A program made the position numbers and the translations under genes. Shown here one piece after another: positions 1 through 8,383 of a DNA stretch of 55,235 nt. Under the pieces are notes generated by a model. That model saw only the letters and a program-made list of their open reading frames with translations, was not told where the DNA came from and did no database searches. The stretch lies in assembly GCA_017521425.1 (NCBI GenBank), contig JAFXCQ010000011.1, forward strand, positions 1-55,235, in the 5' to 3' direction. The stretch comes from Clostridia bacterium. Its GTDB lineage: Bacteria > Bacillota > Clostridia > Oscillospirales > Acutalibacteraceae. The first letter of the stretch is position 1. Each line of letters opens with the position of its first letter.

Positions 1-2
1 GA

Positions 3-110
3 GGACACCCCTGCGAACAGTGGCATACATCAAATTATATTGTTAATCACTATATTATGGAACGGTTTGGTCTTGAGGAGCATTTGCACATCAATTTCTA
101 TAAGAAATAG
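3..110 (+). CDS. Possible C-terminal fragment of an unknown protein
   Basis: An open frame enters from the left edge and gives 35 residues ending in EHLHINFYKK before a TAG. The composition (His, Glu, aromatic residues) reads like the end of a real protein, but no family is recognised and the fragment is too short to test. It may equally be a chance frame. Confidence 0.25.
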   Translation, partial: GHPCEQWHTSNYIVNHYIMERFGLEEHLHINFYKK

Positions 111-166
111 TGGTGTACTTTTAGGCTTTCTTACCTCAATTTTGCTCCGTTTAGGTAGTCTTTCGC

Positions 167-376
167 AACAAAAAAGCTACGCTTCGGCGTTGTTTTTTGT
201 TGGTGCAAGTAAGTTTGCCCTTAGGCAAGTGAGGTTGCGAAATACAGTGAAGTTTCTGCGAAGTGATGTTTGCTTCGCAAGTGTTTTACTGCAAACTTAA
301 CTTCATTTTGCACCGTAGGTGTAAAACTTCACTGTAACTTGTTACAACTTCACATCGAGCATAGTGAGATACTTCA
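167..376. repeat. Array of small stem-loops punctuated by ACTTCA
   Basis: The gap between position 110 and the next gene holds a repeat-like element, no gene. An inverted repeat AACAAAAAA/TTTTTTGTT spans 167-201. ACTTCA occurs at 300-305, 326-331, 347-352 and 371-376, and the reverse TGAAGT at 248-253. The units between them fold as small hairpins, for example TTTTGCACC-GTA-GGTGTAAA and TGTAAC-TT-GTTACA. The spacing of 21-26 bases is uneven and the spacers are themselves palindromic, so this is not CRISPR. It resembles a repetitive extragenic or MITE-like element. Confidence 0.55.
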
Positions 377-395
377 CTTATATCATTTACCACCA

Positions 396-433
396 AAACG
401 AGTGAGTTTTCATTCCCGAAAACTCACTCGTTT
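396..433 (-). terminator. Strong palindromic terminator
   Basis: Perfect 16-base arms (AAACGAGTGAGTTTTC and its complement) around a 6-base loop lie just after the stop of the - strand membrane protein gene. Confidence 0.8.
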
Positions 434-434
434 A

Positions 435-1082
435 TTATTTTTCTTTATTCTTGTTTAATAACGGTATTGCAATTTTGCGATTGAAAAAGTCAATTAACGG
501 TCCCATAAAGAATGCGGTTAAAATTGTACCGACACCAATAAATGCAGGAATATCTTTTATAGCACCTTTGCCGAGAATAAAAAGCACAGCACCTAAAACA
601 ACACAAACTAAATCCGTTGCAATTCTTATGTATTTGAATTTGCCGAGTTTCCATTTATTGGTGAGAATTAAAGCAATTGCGTCATAAGTAGATACACCGA
701 GGTCTGCTGTCATATAAAGTGACGAAGCAAGGCAGAGAACAACAAAACCGAAAATAAAACAAATAATTCTTACTACCATAGATGCTTCCGGGAAAATTGT
801 AAGCAAGGTGTTATGAGAAAAATCCACAACATAACCCAACAAAAATAAATTCACCATTGTTGCAATATTTATGTAATGCTTGTCAAATACAAGCGCGAAA
901 AGTAAAAGACACGCATTTACTATTACATAAAGTGTTCCAAAATCAATTGGAATCAACTTTTCCATACCACTCATAAAAGACTGGAAAGGGTCAACACCGA
1001 ATGCTGCAAGTTTAAAAAAGCCAACGCTTATACCACCAACAATAACACCAAGAACGGACATTAAAATTCGTTTTGTTTTCAT
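435..1082 (-). CDS. YczE/YitT-family integral membrane protein
   Basis: A 215-residue hydrophobic protein with about five membrane segments. It carries features typical of the YczE/YyaS branch of YitT-like proteins: an early GVDPFQ segment (around residue 29) and an LGVSTYDAI motif (around residue 128) in the second half. The family is widespread in Firmicutes and its transported substrate is not established. The ATG follows AAGGAGC at good spacing. The gene lies directly behind the tRNA-Leu and that tRNA's terminator, and ends at a long palindromic terminator, so it appears to be a single-gene unit. Confidence 0.75.
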   Translation of the reverse strand: MKTKRILMSVLGVIVGGISVGFFKLAAFGVDPFQSFMSGMEKLIPIDFGTLYVIVNACLLLFALVFDKHYINIATMVNLFLLGYVVDFSHNTLLTIFPEASMVVRIICFIFGFVVLCLASSLYMTADLGVSTYDAIALILTNKWKLGKFKYIRIATDLVCVVLGAVLFILGKGAIKDIPAFIGVGTILTAFFMGPLIDFFNRKIAIPLLNKNKEK

Positions 1083-1101
1083 ATAAAGCTCCTTATTAAA
1101 T

Positions 1102-1130
1102 AAAAAAGAGCCCCGCTATTGCGAAGCTCC
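1102..1130 (-). terminator. Terminator of the tRNA-Leu transcript
   Basis: On the - strand, GAGCTTCGCAATAGCGGGGC folds (GAGC/GCTC and CGC/GCG pairs) and is followed by TTTTTT, immediately after the tRNA 3' end and before the ribosome binding site of the YczE-like gene. Confidence 0.7.
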
Positions 1131-1131
1131 T

Positions 1132-1215
1132 TGGTGCGAGAGACGGGACTTGAACCCGTACGGGATTACCACACGCCCCTCAAACGTGCGCGTCTGCCGA
1201 TTCCGCCACTCTCGC
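1132..1215 (-). tRNA. tRNA-Leu, anticodon GAG
   Basis: The - strand reads GCGAGAG (5' acceptor), a D-arm with GGCAGACGC, an anticodon stem CACGT/GCGTG with loop TTGAGGG (anticodon GAG, reading CUC), a variable arm with TGTGGTAATCCCGTA, a T-arm GGGTTCAAGTCCC and CTCTCGC followed by A and an encoded CCA. Length 84 with CCA is normal for a class II tRNA-Leu. Confidence 0.95.
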
Positions 1216-1290
1216 AAGTGCTTAAATAATATAACACCAATTTCTTCATTTGTCAACATATTTTTTAAATTTTTTTAGAAAATTATTTTC

Positions 1291-1319
1291 CTCAACGGGA
1301 CTTGAACCCATCTCTCGCA
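1291..1319 (-). pseudogene. Internally deleted tRNA-Leu relic
   Basis: A 15-base exact copy of the neighbouring tRNA T-arm (ACGGGACTTGAACCC on the + strand at 1295-1309) is followed at once by a copy of the 5' acceptor strand (CTCTCGCA). On the - strand the order is acceptor 5' half joined to the T-arm, with the D- and anticodon arms gone. It cannot make a tRNA. Confidence 0.6.
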
Positions 1320-1358
1320 CTTTCACATCCAACTACAACAAAAATTTCATATTTTCTA

Positions 1359-1408
1359 TTGACAAAATCTTCCTACAAGTGTAAGATGAATTTATACTAC
1401 AGTTGTAG
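1359..1408 (+). promoter_or_regulatory. Promoter with BlaI-type operators
   Basis: TTGACA (1359-1364) and TAAGAT (1382-1387) are separated by 17 bases. Two dyads of BlaI type, TACAAGTGTA (1374-1383) and CTACAGTTGTAG (1397-1408), cover the -10 region and the start of the transcript. This is the expected layout for autorepression by the BlaI-like repressor encoded next. Confidence 0.8.
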
Positions 1409-1454
1409 GAAATTTAAAGAGGGTAAAGCATATCCCCTCTATGGAGGAGTTATT

Positions 1455-1814
1455 ATGAAATTATCTGAAGCTGAATGGTCTGTAATGGAAGTTCTCTGGC
1501 AAGGTGAAAGTTTTGCACTTAAAAACATTGCAACCACGCTTAATGAACTTAATGGATGGAGCAAAAATACTGTTTTTACATATCTTAACCGAATGGAAAC
1601 AAAAGGGCTTGTAAAAATTGACCGCAGTAGTAAAACTCCATATTCTGCCGCGGTAAGTCGGGAAAAATGTGCAAAAAACGAGAGAGATGAACTTTTAAGT
1701 AAAGTATATTCCGGTGCTACATCTGACCTTATTGCTGCTTTTCTTAAAGAATCCCCTATTTCAAAACAAGAAGTTGAAAGATTAAAAAAACTACTTGACG
1801 AAATGGAGGTATAA
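1455..1814 (+). CDS. BlaI/MecI-type transcriptional repressor
   Basis: 119 residues starting MKLSEAEWSVMEVLW, the hallmark opening of penicillinase-repressor winged helices. The recognition region (WSKNTVFTYLNRMETKGLV) is followed by a C-terminal dimerisation helix region with the Glu/Lys-rich end seen in the family. The chosen ATG has GGAGG 7 bases upstream; a longer reading from 1302 would place the promoter inside the gene. It lies 2 bases upstream of the M56 metallopeptidase gene, the usual sensor partner. Known family role: it binds TACA/TGTA dyads and is inactivated after proteolytic signalling by the M56 partner. The genes regulated here besides its own operon are not evident. Confidence 0.9.
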   Translation: MKLSEAEWSVMEVLWQGESFALKNIATTLNELNGWSKNTVFTYLNRMETKGLVKIDRSSKTPYSAAVSREKCAKNERDELLSKVYSGATSDLIAAFLKESPISKQEVERLKKLLDEMEV

Positions 1815-1816
1815 CC

Positions 1817-3802
1817 ATGGTAAATATATGGGAATTTCTTCTTCAGACCATTTCTGTAAGTCTTGTAGCGGGTCTTATACTTATAGTCAAAAATATTTTT
1901 AAAGATAAACTTACCCCTCGTTGGCAATACGGAATATGGGTTTTACTAATACTCAGAATTTTTCTGCCTGTAAAAGCAGATAAATTTGTGCTGTTGCCTT
2001 TTGGGATTTACCTTGAAATGATAAAAAACTACATTGAAAATTTCCTTAGCTCTGCTTATACTCAACCACTTACAGCAACTGATGTTTCAAGTGTTGTTCC
2101 TTATTTCAGCTCCGCACCAAAAAGCATAACAGATGTTTTGTTTGTGATTTACGTCTTGGGTATAGTTGTCTGCTTATGCCATTATTTCTTCTCTTACATA
2201 AAGCTTCGTTTGGTTCTGAAAAAAGGCAACGATATTTCTGCAGAAAAACGAATTGCATTGCAACACATTCTTTCTGAAAACAAAATAAAAAAAATTAAAG
2301 TTATATCTGTTAAGGGAATTAACAGTGCTTTTATCTGTGGTATTTTTTCACCAGTTCTTGCTTTACCTTCTGAAAGAGAAACTGATGAAAAAATCCTGTT
2401 GCACGAAATGATGCATCTTAAACATCTTGATTCTCTTCAGAATTTATTATGGTGTTTTCTTCGTTGTTTACATTGGTGTAACCCGTTTATGCATTATATT
2501 TTTAACATCGTAGGCAACGATATGGAAATGCTTTGCGACCAGAGAGTTCTTGAAAAGCTTGAGGGCGAAGAACGCAGAGAGTATGGTGTTCTTCTTTTGA
2601 ATGAGGTTAACCAAAAATATGCCCGTATGCCGGGAACAACTTCTGTTTCAAATGGTGGTAAAAATATTTCAAAAAGAATTGAAGCTATTGCAAGATTCAA
2701 GAAATATCCTGAAGGTATGGCTCTTGTAAGCATCTGTATTGCTATTTTACTTTCCTTCCCCTGTCTGTTTGTAAGCGCAGGCTTTTCCGCGGATAGCACT
2801 ACTATATATTGGCTCCCCCGAAACGAATATGAATATCAGAAAGCTTTAGCTTATACAAGGTTAAATCGTCCTACTACCATTGCCGGTGCAATTGACACCT
2901 ATGCAAAAGCGCTTATGGAAGATAACAGTATAATGCTTCTTGCTGCTTCTCCTGAAGAAAAGCATCAGGATATAATAAAGAACCTTTACAGTTATTACAA
3001 CGATATAGATATTTATGCATCAGAGGGTCGTCCTTTCTCTGTATTCAACCTTACAAAAACTGCTGATGAAAAATACTCTGCTGTTCTCATTTTCAGCATA
3101 TATGAAGAAGATGTTGAAGGTTATTCAGAGGAAGAAGAGTATGGCTTTGGTGATACTCTTTTTGTACCAATTGAAATATTCAAAGAAAATAACTTCTGGG
3201 TAGTAAGAGAAACCGGTGAGCGAAAAAAATCGAAAAGTTATCTTGATGCAGCTCCTTTAGTACAGATTAACTGTTTAGAAGAGGATGCCCCCATACTTTT
3301 TGAAGATACTATGCAAGGTGAAAACGGTACTCTTTGGGTTAAAGCCTCATCTGTTTACACAATAGCTTATGATTCCGAAGACTCTCAGAATACAACATTC
3401 CTTTCAAACGGTACAAATTATAATAACAACATAAACCTCAGCAGAGATTTCAGCGATTGCCTTATTGAAACAAACTATATCTACACTTATGAGGATGAAG
3501 ACTATAAAAATGTCCGGCATGTATCTATAGAATACACTGCAGACCCCGATGCAGAATTTGAAGCAGAAGGCGGCTCTTCTCTTAATTTTTCCAGCAGTTC
3601 TACTGATGGTAGTGGTAGAAGCAGCCACAGCGTAAATAGCGGCAGAGAATGGGACAGAACCATAAACATCAACGATACTGACAGTAACTACGATTACAAA
3701 AAACTTATGGAGGGTTACAATTCAACCCGCAAACTTGCAGTTTATGTTGATGGTAAACTTGTTGATACATTTACTGTGGAGGTAAACACAAATGGAAACT
3801 AA
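1817..3802 (+). CDS. M56-family membrane metallopeptidase (BlaR1-like) with novel sensor domain
   Basis: 661 residues. N-terminal membrane segments (about residues 5-25, 38-52, 108-128) precede a cytosolic zinc peptidase core with HEMMH at 196-200 and a downstream MEMLCDQRV segment that supplies the usual third zinc ligand. Another membrane segment follows near residues 300-320. The remaining roughly 340 residues should be outside the cell, but they carry no penicillin-binding SxxK/SxN/KTG set that I can see, so this is not a classical beta-lactam sensor. The tail is rich in Ser, Asp and Tyr with low-complexity stretches near residues 580-620. In the family, ligand binding outside triggers self-cleavage and loss of BlaI repression. 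The ligand here is unknown. Confidence 0.85.
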   Translation: MVNIWEFLLQTISVSLVAGLILIVKNIFKDKLTPRWQYGIWVLLILRIFLPVKADKFVLLPFGIYLEMIKNYIENFLSSAYTQPLTATDVSSVVPYFSSAPKSITDVLFVIYVLGIVVCLCHYFFSYIKLRLVLKKGNDISAEKRIALQHILSENKIKKIKVISVKGINSAFICGIFSPVLALPSERETDEKILLHEMMHLKHLDSLQNLLWCFLRCLHWCNPFMHYIFNIVGNDMEMLCDQRVLEKLEGEERREYGVLLLNEVNQKYARMPGTTSVSNGGKNISKRIEAIARFKKYPEGMALVSICIAILLSFPCLFVSAGFSADSTTIYWLPRNEYEYQKALAYTRLNRPTTIAGAIDTYAKALMEDNSIMLLAASPEEKHQDIIKNLYSYYNDIDIYASEGRPFSVFNLTKTADEKYSAVLIFSIYEEDVEGYSEEEEYGFGDTLFVPIEIFKENNFWVVRETGERKKSKSYLDAAPLVQINCLEEDAPILFEDTMQGENGTLWVKASSVYTIAYDSEDSQNTTFLSNGTNYNNNINLSRDFSDCLIETNYIYTYEDEDYKNVRHVSIEYTADPDAEFEAEGGSSLNFSSSSTDGSGRSSHSVNSGREWDRTININDTDSNYDYKKLMEGYNSTRKLAVYVDGKLVDTFTVEVNTNGN

Positions 3803-4406
3803 TACTCTTTCTTCTGCAATTAAAAAAGTTGCTATAAGTTATATACTTATATATTTACACATAAATATTTCGGTAATTGACATACTCCCCGATTGGCTTG
3901 GATATTTTCTTATTGTTTCAGTGTTACCTGTACTTTCTCAAAAAGAAAAATCTGCCCAATTGCTTAAGCCCTTTGGTATTGCTATAGGTATCTGGAATAT
4001 AGTTGAATGGCTACTGAAAATTTCAGGTGATGAATTGAATTTCTACGTTATAAGTCTTGTATTCAGCATCATTACAATTTATTTTCACTTTCAGCTTATT
4101 ACAAATATTGCTGCTCTCGATATTGAAGAAACAAAAAAGAAAAGATTGCTTAATTTAAGAACCGCAACTGTTATACTCCATACAGTATTATCTTTATTGT
4201 TACTTGTACCAACTATTATTGATATTGACGGTGAAATATATTACTATATTCTTATGCTTATGTTAATTCCTCAGCTTGTTATCTGTTTTTGGATATCGGG
4301 TGAACTTTTCATAATTTCAAAAAGTATGAAAGAAAAAGAAGTTGAATTGCCCCAAGCAACTGCAGAAGCAGAAGATGCAGATGAAGAAAAAAGCGATAGT
4401 GAATAA
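3792..4406 (+). CDS. Multi-pass membrane protein of the BlaI/M56 operon
   Basis: 204 residues with about five to six hydrophobic segments and an acidic C-terminus (EAEDADEEKSDSE). The ATG lies inside the last codons of the M56 gene (11-base overlap), so translation is coupled and the protein is probably part of the same signalling unit. No family is recognised. It could be an accessory protein of the sensor or the regulated output of the system. Confidence 0.65.
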   Translation: METNTLSSAIKKVAISYILIYLHINISVIDILPDWLGYFLIVSVLPVLSQKEKSAQLLKPFGIAIGIWNIVEWLLKISGDELNFYVISLVFSIITIYFHFQLITNIAALDIEETKKKRLLNLRTATVILHTVLSLLLLVPTIIDIDGEIYYYILMLMLIPQLVICFWISGELFIISKSMKEKEVELPQATAEAEDADEEKSDSE

Positions 4407-4456
4407 TCATCAATATAAATTTTCTATCATATTGCAAATTCTTTATAAACACTTAC

Positions 4457-4498
4457 AAAAAGAATGACACCCAATCAAAATAGGGTGTCGTTCTTTTT
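4457..4498. terminator. Bidirectional terminator
   Basis: AAAGAATGACACCC pairs with GGGTGTCGTTCTTT across a 10-base loop, with A and T runs on the two sides. It separates the convergent M56 operon and GH92 gene and overlaps the last bases of the latter. Confidence 0.85.
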
Positions 4499-6752
4499 AT
4501 TTTCCCTCACCACTCATTGTAAAAACAAGGTCTCCGCCCTTTATAAGTTCGTCGTGAGTAATGTATATATCTTTAAGCTCTTTACCATTAAAGGTGACCT
4601 TTTCAACATAAATATTTTCGTCGCTCTGGTTTACAGTTGATACTTTAAGTATTTTACCATTTGGCAGGGTTATTTCAGCACAATCAACACAAGGTGAACC
4701 GAGCCAATACTTATCTGTACCCGCTAATGGATAAAAGCCCATAGACGAGAAAACGTACCACGCACTTATTGTTCCGCCATCATCGTTACCGTCAAGTCCG
4801 TCAATATCGGTACTGAAACGATTTTTGAGAGTCCAGCGTACCCATTTTTGTGTAAGGTCACTTCTTCCCGCATTTGCAAAAAGGTACGGTGTATGTATAT
4901 CGTGCTGATTACCAATCCAATAACCTGCACCCGGATTCCAGTTTGCTCTTTTTGGGGCGGCATCCTCCATAAATTTCTGAAGTTCAGAAACAAAATATTC
5001 ATCTGAACCGAAAAGTTCAAGCATTCCGTCAATATCGTGCATTGCACTGTATCTCCAATGCTGTGCACTACCCTCGCAATAGCAACCCACATATTTATCA
5101 AGAAAGCCTAAACCAAAATATGAATTTATATTCGGATTAAAGTTACTGTCAAAGCTTCCGTCCATATTTTTTGCTCTGAAATATTTCGTTTCATCATCAA
5201 AAATGTTTTTGTAATTTAAAGATTTTTCTTTGTACTTTTCTGCATCCTCCGTTTTCCCTAAAACATCAGCAAGAGTTGATAACGCGCCATCATACCAGGC
5301 ATACTCAAGGGTATGGCTTACAGAATCATCTACCCCTTCCATATCATTTGGAACATAGCCATACTCATTATATGCCTCCGCGTATTCCCTTCCTGCTTTT
5401 TCAAGTCTACTGTCAGATGCTTTTTTCATATATTGGTAAGCTTTTTCTATATCAAAATCTCTGTAATTTTTTAGGTAGCTTTCTGTAATTACAATGTTTG
5501 CAGGGTCGCCTATCATTGAGCCTGCATAACCCGCTCCCATTGGCCAACGAGGGAGTGAACCACCCGTTTCTGCCATTCCCATAAGACTTTTAAGGCAATC
5601 GTTCTGCACCCCAGGTTCAATAAGCATATATAATGAATGGGTGTTTCTGCAAGTATCCCACAAAGACATATCACTTCTGTAGGTGTATCCCTCTGCGGTA
5701 TGTACCTTTTTGTCAAAACCAAGGTATTCGCCATTCAAATCGGTGAAATTTGTAGGCATTATCATTGTGTGATAAAGAGCGGTGTAGAAAATCTTCTTAA
5801 TTTCTGTATCTGTGCTTTCAATTTTAATTTTAGAAAGATGATTTTCCCAATTTTTGAGTGTTTTTTCTCTTACCTTGTCAAAATCAAGGTCTTTTGTTTC
5901 GTTCTCGAGATTGAATCTTGCATTTTCTTCACTTACAAAGCTTACAGCAACCTTTAATTCTACACTTTCATTTTCAAGCGAGCCGAAATTTAAATCTGCA
6001 ATAAGATTTGTTTCGTCACCCGTAATTGTACAAGATTTTATTTCTTTATTCGCCTTTGCTGCAAAATATACGGGCAACCCGTCATATCTCTCTGAAAAAA
6101 CTGCTCTTAAAACTGCTCCACCTGTAAGAATTCCTGTTTCTTCATCAAACTCAGCGAAACCATCTGTACTACCGTTATTGCCTGCGGCGCTTGTAACATC
6201 AAGAGTGAGCCTTGCATCCTTCGAGTGATTAAATGTATATCTATGAACACCTGTGTGCTCATCTGCAGTCATTTCTGCAAGGCAACCAAGTGTTTTTAAA
6301 TAAACTGCATAGTAACCCACAGAAGCAACCTCGTTTTTGTGAGAAAACGGAATTACATCTGCTTTTTTTTCACCTATAGCGGGAGTAACTCTGAAAATCC
6401 CGTAATCTGTTGCGCCTGTTCCCGAAAGTCTTGAATGACTGAAACCACGTATATGACCATTTTCGTAATAATATCCTGATGTATTTGTTTTCATAACAAA
6501 CGCGCCACCTACAAAGGATGTGTCAGGCCCGAGTCTTACTGTACCAAACGGAGCACAAGCCGCAGGGCTTAACATACCACAAGTCCACGGTGTACCACCT
6601 GTCCCTGTAAAAAGGTCAACGAACTGTGTATATTCGCCTATAGTAACCTCTGGCATCGTTACATCTTTTGACGAAACACCATTTGAAATACTTCCAAAAA
6701 AAGTTTCAATTGCTATAAGGCCTGAAACCAGGATTCTAACAAATCTCCACAT
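4497..6752 (-). CDS. Secreted GH92 alpha-mannosidase
   Basis: 751 residues with an N-terminal hydrophobic signal segment (about residues 5-22). The GH92 start (FVDLFTGTGG, about 44-53) and the family's C-terminal signature are present: GNDDGGTISAW at 655-665 followed by YPLAGTDKYWLGSP. Asp657/Asp658 match the catalytic base pair and Glu560 in CEGSAQHW matches the general acid region of characterised GH92 enzymes. These are calcium-dependent exo-alpha-mannosidases, usually acting on 1,2-linked mannose of N-glycans or mannan. No lipobox is seen, so export by Sec without lipidation is inferred. It is transcribed alone from an intergenic region shared with a divergent XRE regulator. Confidence 0.92.
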   Translation of the reverse strand: MWRFVRILVSGLIAIETFFGSISNGVSSKDVTMPEVTIGEYTQFVDLFTGTGGTPWTCGMLSPAACAPFGTVRLGPDTSFVGGAFVMKTNTSGYYYENGHIRGFSHSRLSGTGATDYGIFRVTPAIGEKKADVIPFSHKNEVASVGYYAVYLKTLGCLAEMTADEHTGVHRYTFNHSKDARLTLDVTSAAGNNGSTDGFAEFDEETGILTGGAVLRAVFSERYDGLPVYFAAKANKEIKSCTITGDETNLIADLNFGSLENESVELKVAVSFVSEENARFNLENETKDLDFDKVREKTLKNWENHLSKIKIESTDTEIKKIFYTALYHTMIMPTNFTDLNGEYLGFDKKVHTAEGYTYRSDMSLWDTCRNTHSLYMLIEPGVQNDCLKSLMGMAETGGSLPRWPMGAGYAGSMIGDPANIVITESYLKNYRDFDIEKAYQYMKKASDSRLEKAGREYAEAYNEYGYVPNDMEGVDDSVSHTLEYAWYDGALSTLADVLGKTEDAEKYKEKSLNYKNIFDDETKYFRAKNMDGSFDSNFNPNINSYFGLGFLDKYVGCYCEGSAQHWRYSAMHDIDGMLELFGSDEYFVSELQKFMEDAAPKRANWNPGAGYWIGNQHDIHTPYLFANAGRSDLTQKWVRWTLKNRFSTDIDGLDGNDDGGTISAWYVFSSMGFYPLAGTDKYWLGSPCVDCAEITLPNGKILKVSTVNQSDENIYVEKVTFNGKELKDIYITHDELIKGGDLVFTMSGEGK

Positions 6753-6851
6753 AAAATCACTCCTTAAAGGCAGTCAGTATAAATTTATTTTAACATTGGT
6801 AACGATTATATTCAAGGTTTTTATAAGATGCGGTATATAAAATCCCCACTT

Positions 6852-6916
6852 GCAACCACTGGTTGCGTAATTTCCAACTTAACTTTATTGAAAACAAACC
6901 CCTTATGTGATATATT
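6852..6916 (+). promoter_or_regulatory. Promoter and palindrome upstream of the XRE gene
   Basis: TTGAAA (6888-6893), a 17-base spacer and TATATT (6911-6916) form a clear sigma-A type promoter. A perfect dyad GCAACCA-C-TGGTTGC at 6852-6866 lies 21 bases upstream, between the two divergent genes, and is a plausible operator. Confidence 0.6.
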
Positions 6917-6961
6917 TTTTGTAGCAAATAAAACAAAGTATATTGCACAAGGGGGATTATT

Positions 6962-7492
6962 ATGAAATTATATGAAAAGATTACTTTATACAGAAAGAAA
7001 AACGGTCTTTCGCAAGAAGAGTTAGCAGAGAAAATCGGGGTATCAAGACAGGCAGTAAGCAAATGGGAAACGGGTGATGCTCTGCCTGAAATTACAAAAC
7101 TAAAGGCACTTGCAGACACTTTTAATGTGACGGTAGATTTTCTTTTAGATGAAAGCAAAGCCGAATTTTCACAACAAAATGAATCACCAAGTGTCACTAT
7201 GCTTGACAAGTATGCTGACAAAATTGACAATTGTGTTGATAACCTTTCAAATAAATCCGGTACATTCTTTAAAAAATATGGTTGGATTTCGGGTATCCTT
7301 TTAATTCTTTTAGGACTTTACAGAATTCTGACCTGCGTTTTTGCTATTACACCCTTTTTCCAATTTAATTTTATTGATAGTTCAATATCAGGATTTGCTC
7401 TGAGTCTTTCCATCTTTCAGATTCTTATAGGCGTTGCCTTTATTGTTGGTGGAATAATAGTAATAAAAAAATTCAAACCGAAAAGGACTTGA
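6962..7492 (+). CDS. XRE-family regulator with C-terminal membrane segments
   Basis: 176 residues. Residues 1-65 form a Cro/CI-type helix-turn-helix (LSQEELAEKIGVSRQAVSKW, then FNVTVDFLLDE). A short linker leads to two hydrophobic segments (about 108-130 and 145-168), so the protein is a membrane-anchored regulator. This domain plan is common in Clostridia, where such proteins are thought to sense envelope or antibiotic stress. The ATG follows GGGGG at good spacing. It may control itself or the divergent GH92 gene. Confidence 0.85.
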   Translation: MKLYEKITLYRKKNGLSQEELAEKIGVSRQAVSKWETGDALPEITKLKALADTFNVTVDFLLDESKAEFSQQNESPSVTMLDKYADKIDNCVDNLSNKSGTFFKKYGWISGILLILLGLYRILTCVFAITPFFQFNFIDSSISGFALSLSIFQILIGVAFIVGGIIVIKKFKPKRT

Positions 7493-7569
7493 TTTTCAAG
7501 TTCTTTTAATATTTTCCTATTTTCTGGTAACACTAATAATACTTCATTACTTAAAGGAGTATTATTATT

Positions 7570-8238
7570 ATGTTCAAACACGAAAAACAACTTTTTCATC
7601 CCGTTGAAATTGAAAAACCAAACCCACAATATGCGGCACTTTTACAAGAGCAATTAGGTGGTGCAAATGGTGAGCTTAAAGCCGCAATGCAGTATATGTC
7701 ACAAAGTTTCAGAATTAAAGACCCTGAAATAAAAGATTTGTTTTTAGACATTGCCGCTGAAGAATTAGGCCACATGGAAATGATTGCCCAGACTATCAAT
7801 CTTTTAAATGGTCACGATGTTGATGCCTCTCAAGTACCTGCGGGTGAAATTCAGACACACGTTCTTTTAGGTCTTAACCCGGGATTAATAAATGCTTCGG
7901 GCTACTCGTGGACCGGTGACTATGTTACTGTTACAGGTGACCTTTGTGCAGATTTACTTTCTAACATTGCATCTGAACAGAGAGCTAAAGTAGTTTATGA
8001 ATATCTTTATAGACAAATTGATGACAAAAAGGTTAAAGAGACAATAGATTTTCTCTTAAACAGAGAAGAGGCACACAACGCTATGTTCCGCGAAGCCTTT
8101 AACAAAATTCAGAATAGCGGTTCTAATCAAGATTTTGGCACAACCAAAGCCGCAAAAATGTACTTCAGTATGTCAGAGCCTTCCCCTAAAGACAGTAATT
8201 TTGAAGAATTCAAAAGCACCCCGCCGTCATTTAATTAA
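7570..8238 (+). CDS. Manganese (non-haem) catalase, CotJC-like
   Basis: 222 residues of the ferritin-like di-manganese catalase family, which splits hydrogen peroxide into water and oxygen. Candidate metal ligands fall in the family's order and near its spacing: Glu35 (GANGELKAAMQY), Glu65 and His68 (EELGHME), a Glu in SEQRAK (about 138), and His in REEAH (about 171). The length is that of the short CotJC-type branch, often linked to spore coat or stationary phase in Firmicutes. AAAGGAG precedes the ATG. It is flanked by its own downstream terminator, so it is likely monocistronic and suits an anaerobe's oxygen defence. Confidence 0.88.
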   Translation: MFKHEKQLFHPVEIEKPNPQYAALLQEQLGGANGELKAAMQYMSQSFRIKDPEIKDLFLDIAAEELGHMEMIAQTINLLNGHDVDASQVPAGEIQTHVLLGLNPGLINASGYSWTGDYVTVTGDLCADLLSNIASEQRAKVVYEYLYRQIDDKKVKETIDFLLNREEAHNAMFREAFNKIQNSGSNQDFGTTKAAKMYFSMSEPSPKDSNFEEFKSTPPSFN

Positions 8239-8243
8239 AAATT

Positions 8244-8282
8244 CCCCGTGAGCATTTTGATTAGTGTTCACGGGCATTTTTT
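8244..8282 (+). terminator. Terminator of the catalase gene
   Basis: CCCGTGA pairs with TCACGGG across a 16-base loop and is followed by a T run (CATTTTTTG). Confidence 0.8.
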
Positions 8283-8326
8283 GCATTTCACAAATTTTTA
8301 CTGCTATTTTTATACAATATACTTAA

Positions 8327-8355
8327 TTGAATAGTTTAATATTCTATTGTATAAT
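8327..8355 (+). promoter_or_regulatory. Promoter of the GH38-like gene cluster
   Basis: TTGAAT (8327-8332), a 17-base spacer and a perfect TATAAT (8350-8355). A short dyad GAATA-GTTTAA-TATTC (8329-8344) overlaps the -35 box and could be an operator. Confidence 0.65.
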
Positions 8356-8383
8356 TATTTATATTTATTGCTGGGGTGATTTT

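Noticed and set aside
300-376. CRISPR-like spacing of ACTTCA
   Set aside because: The motif is only six bases, spacers are palindromic and of unequal length, and there are no cas genes.
1302-1454. Upstream in-frame extension of the BlaI-like gene
   Set aside because: It would contain the promoter and operators, and the first 51 residues do not fit the family.
5854-6228. 124-codon + strand frame inside GH92
   Set aside because: Ser-rich antisense frame of a clear glycoside hydrolase.
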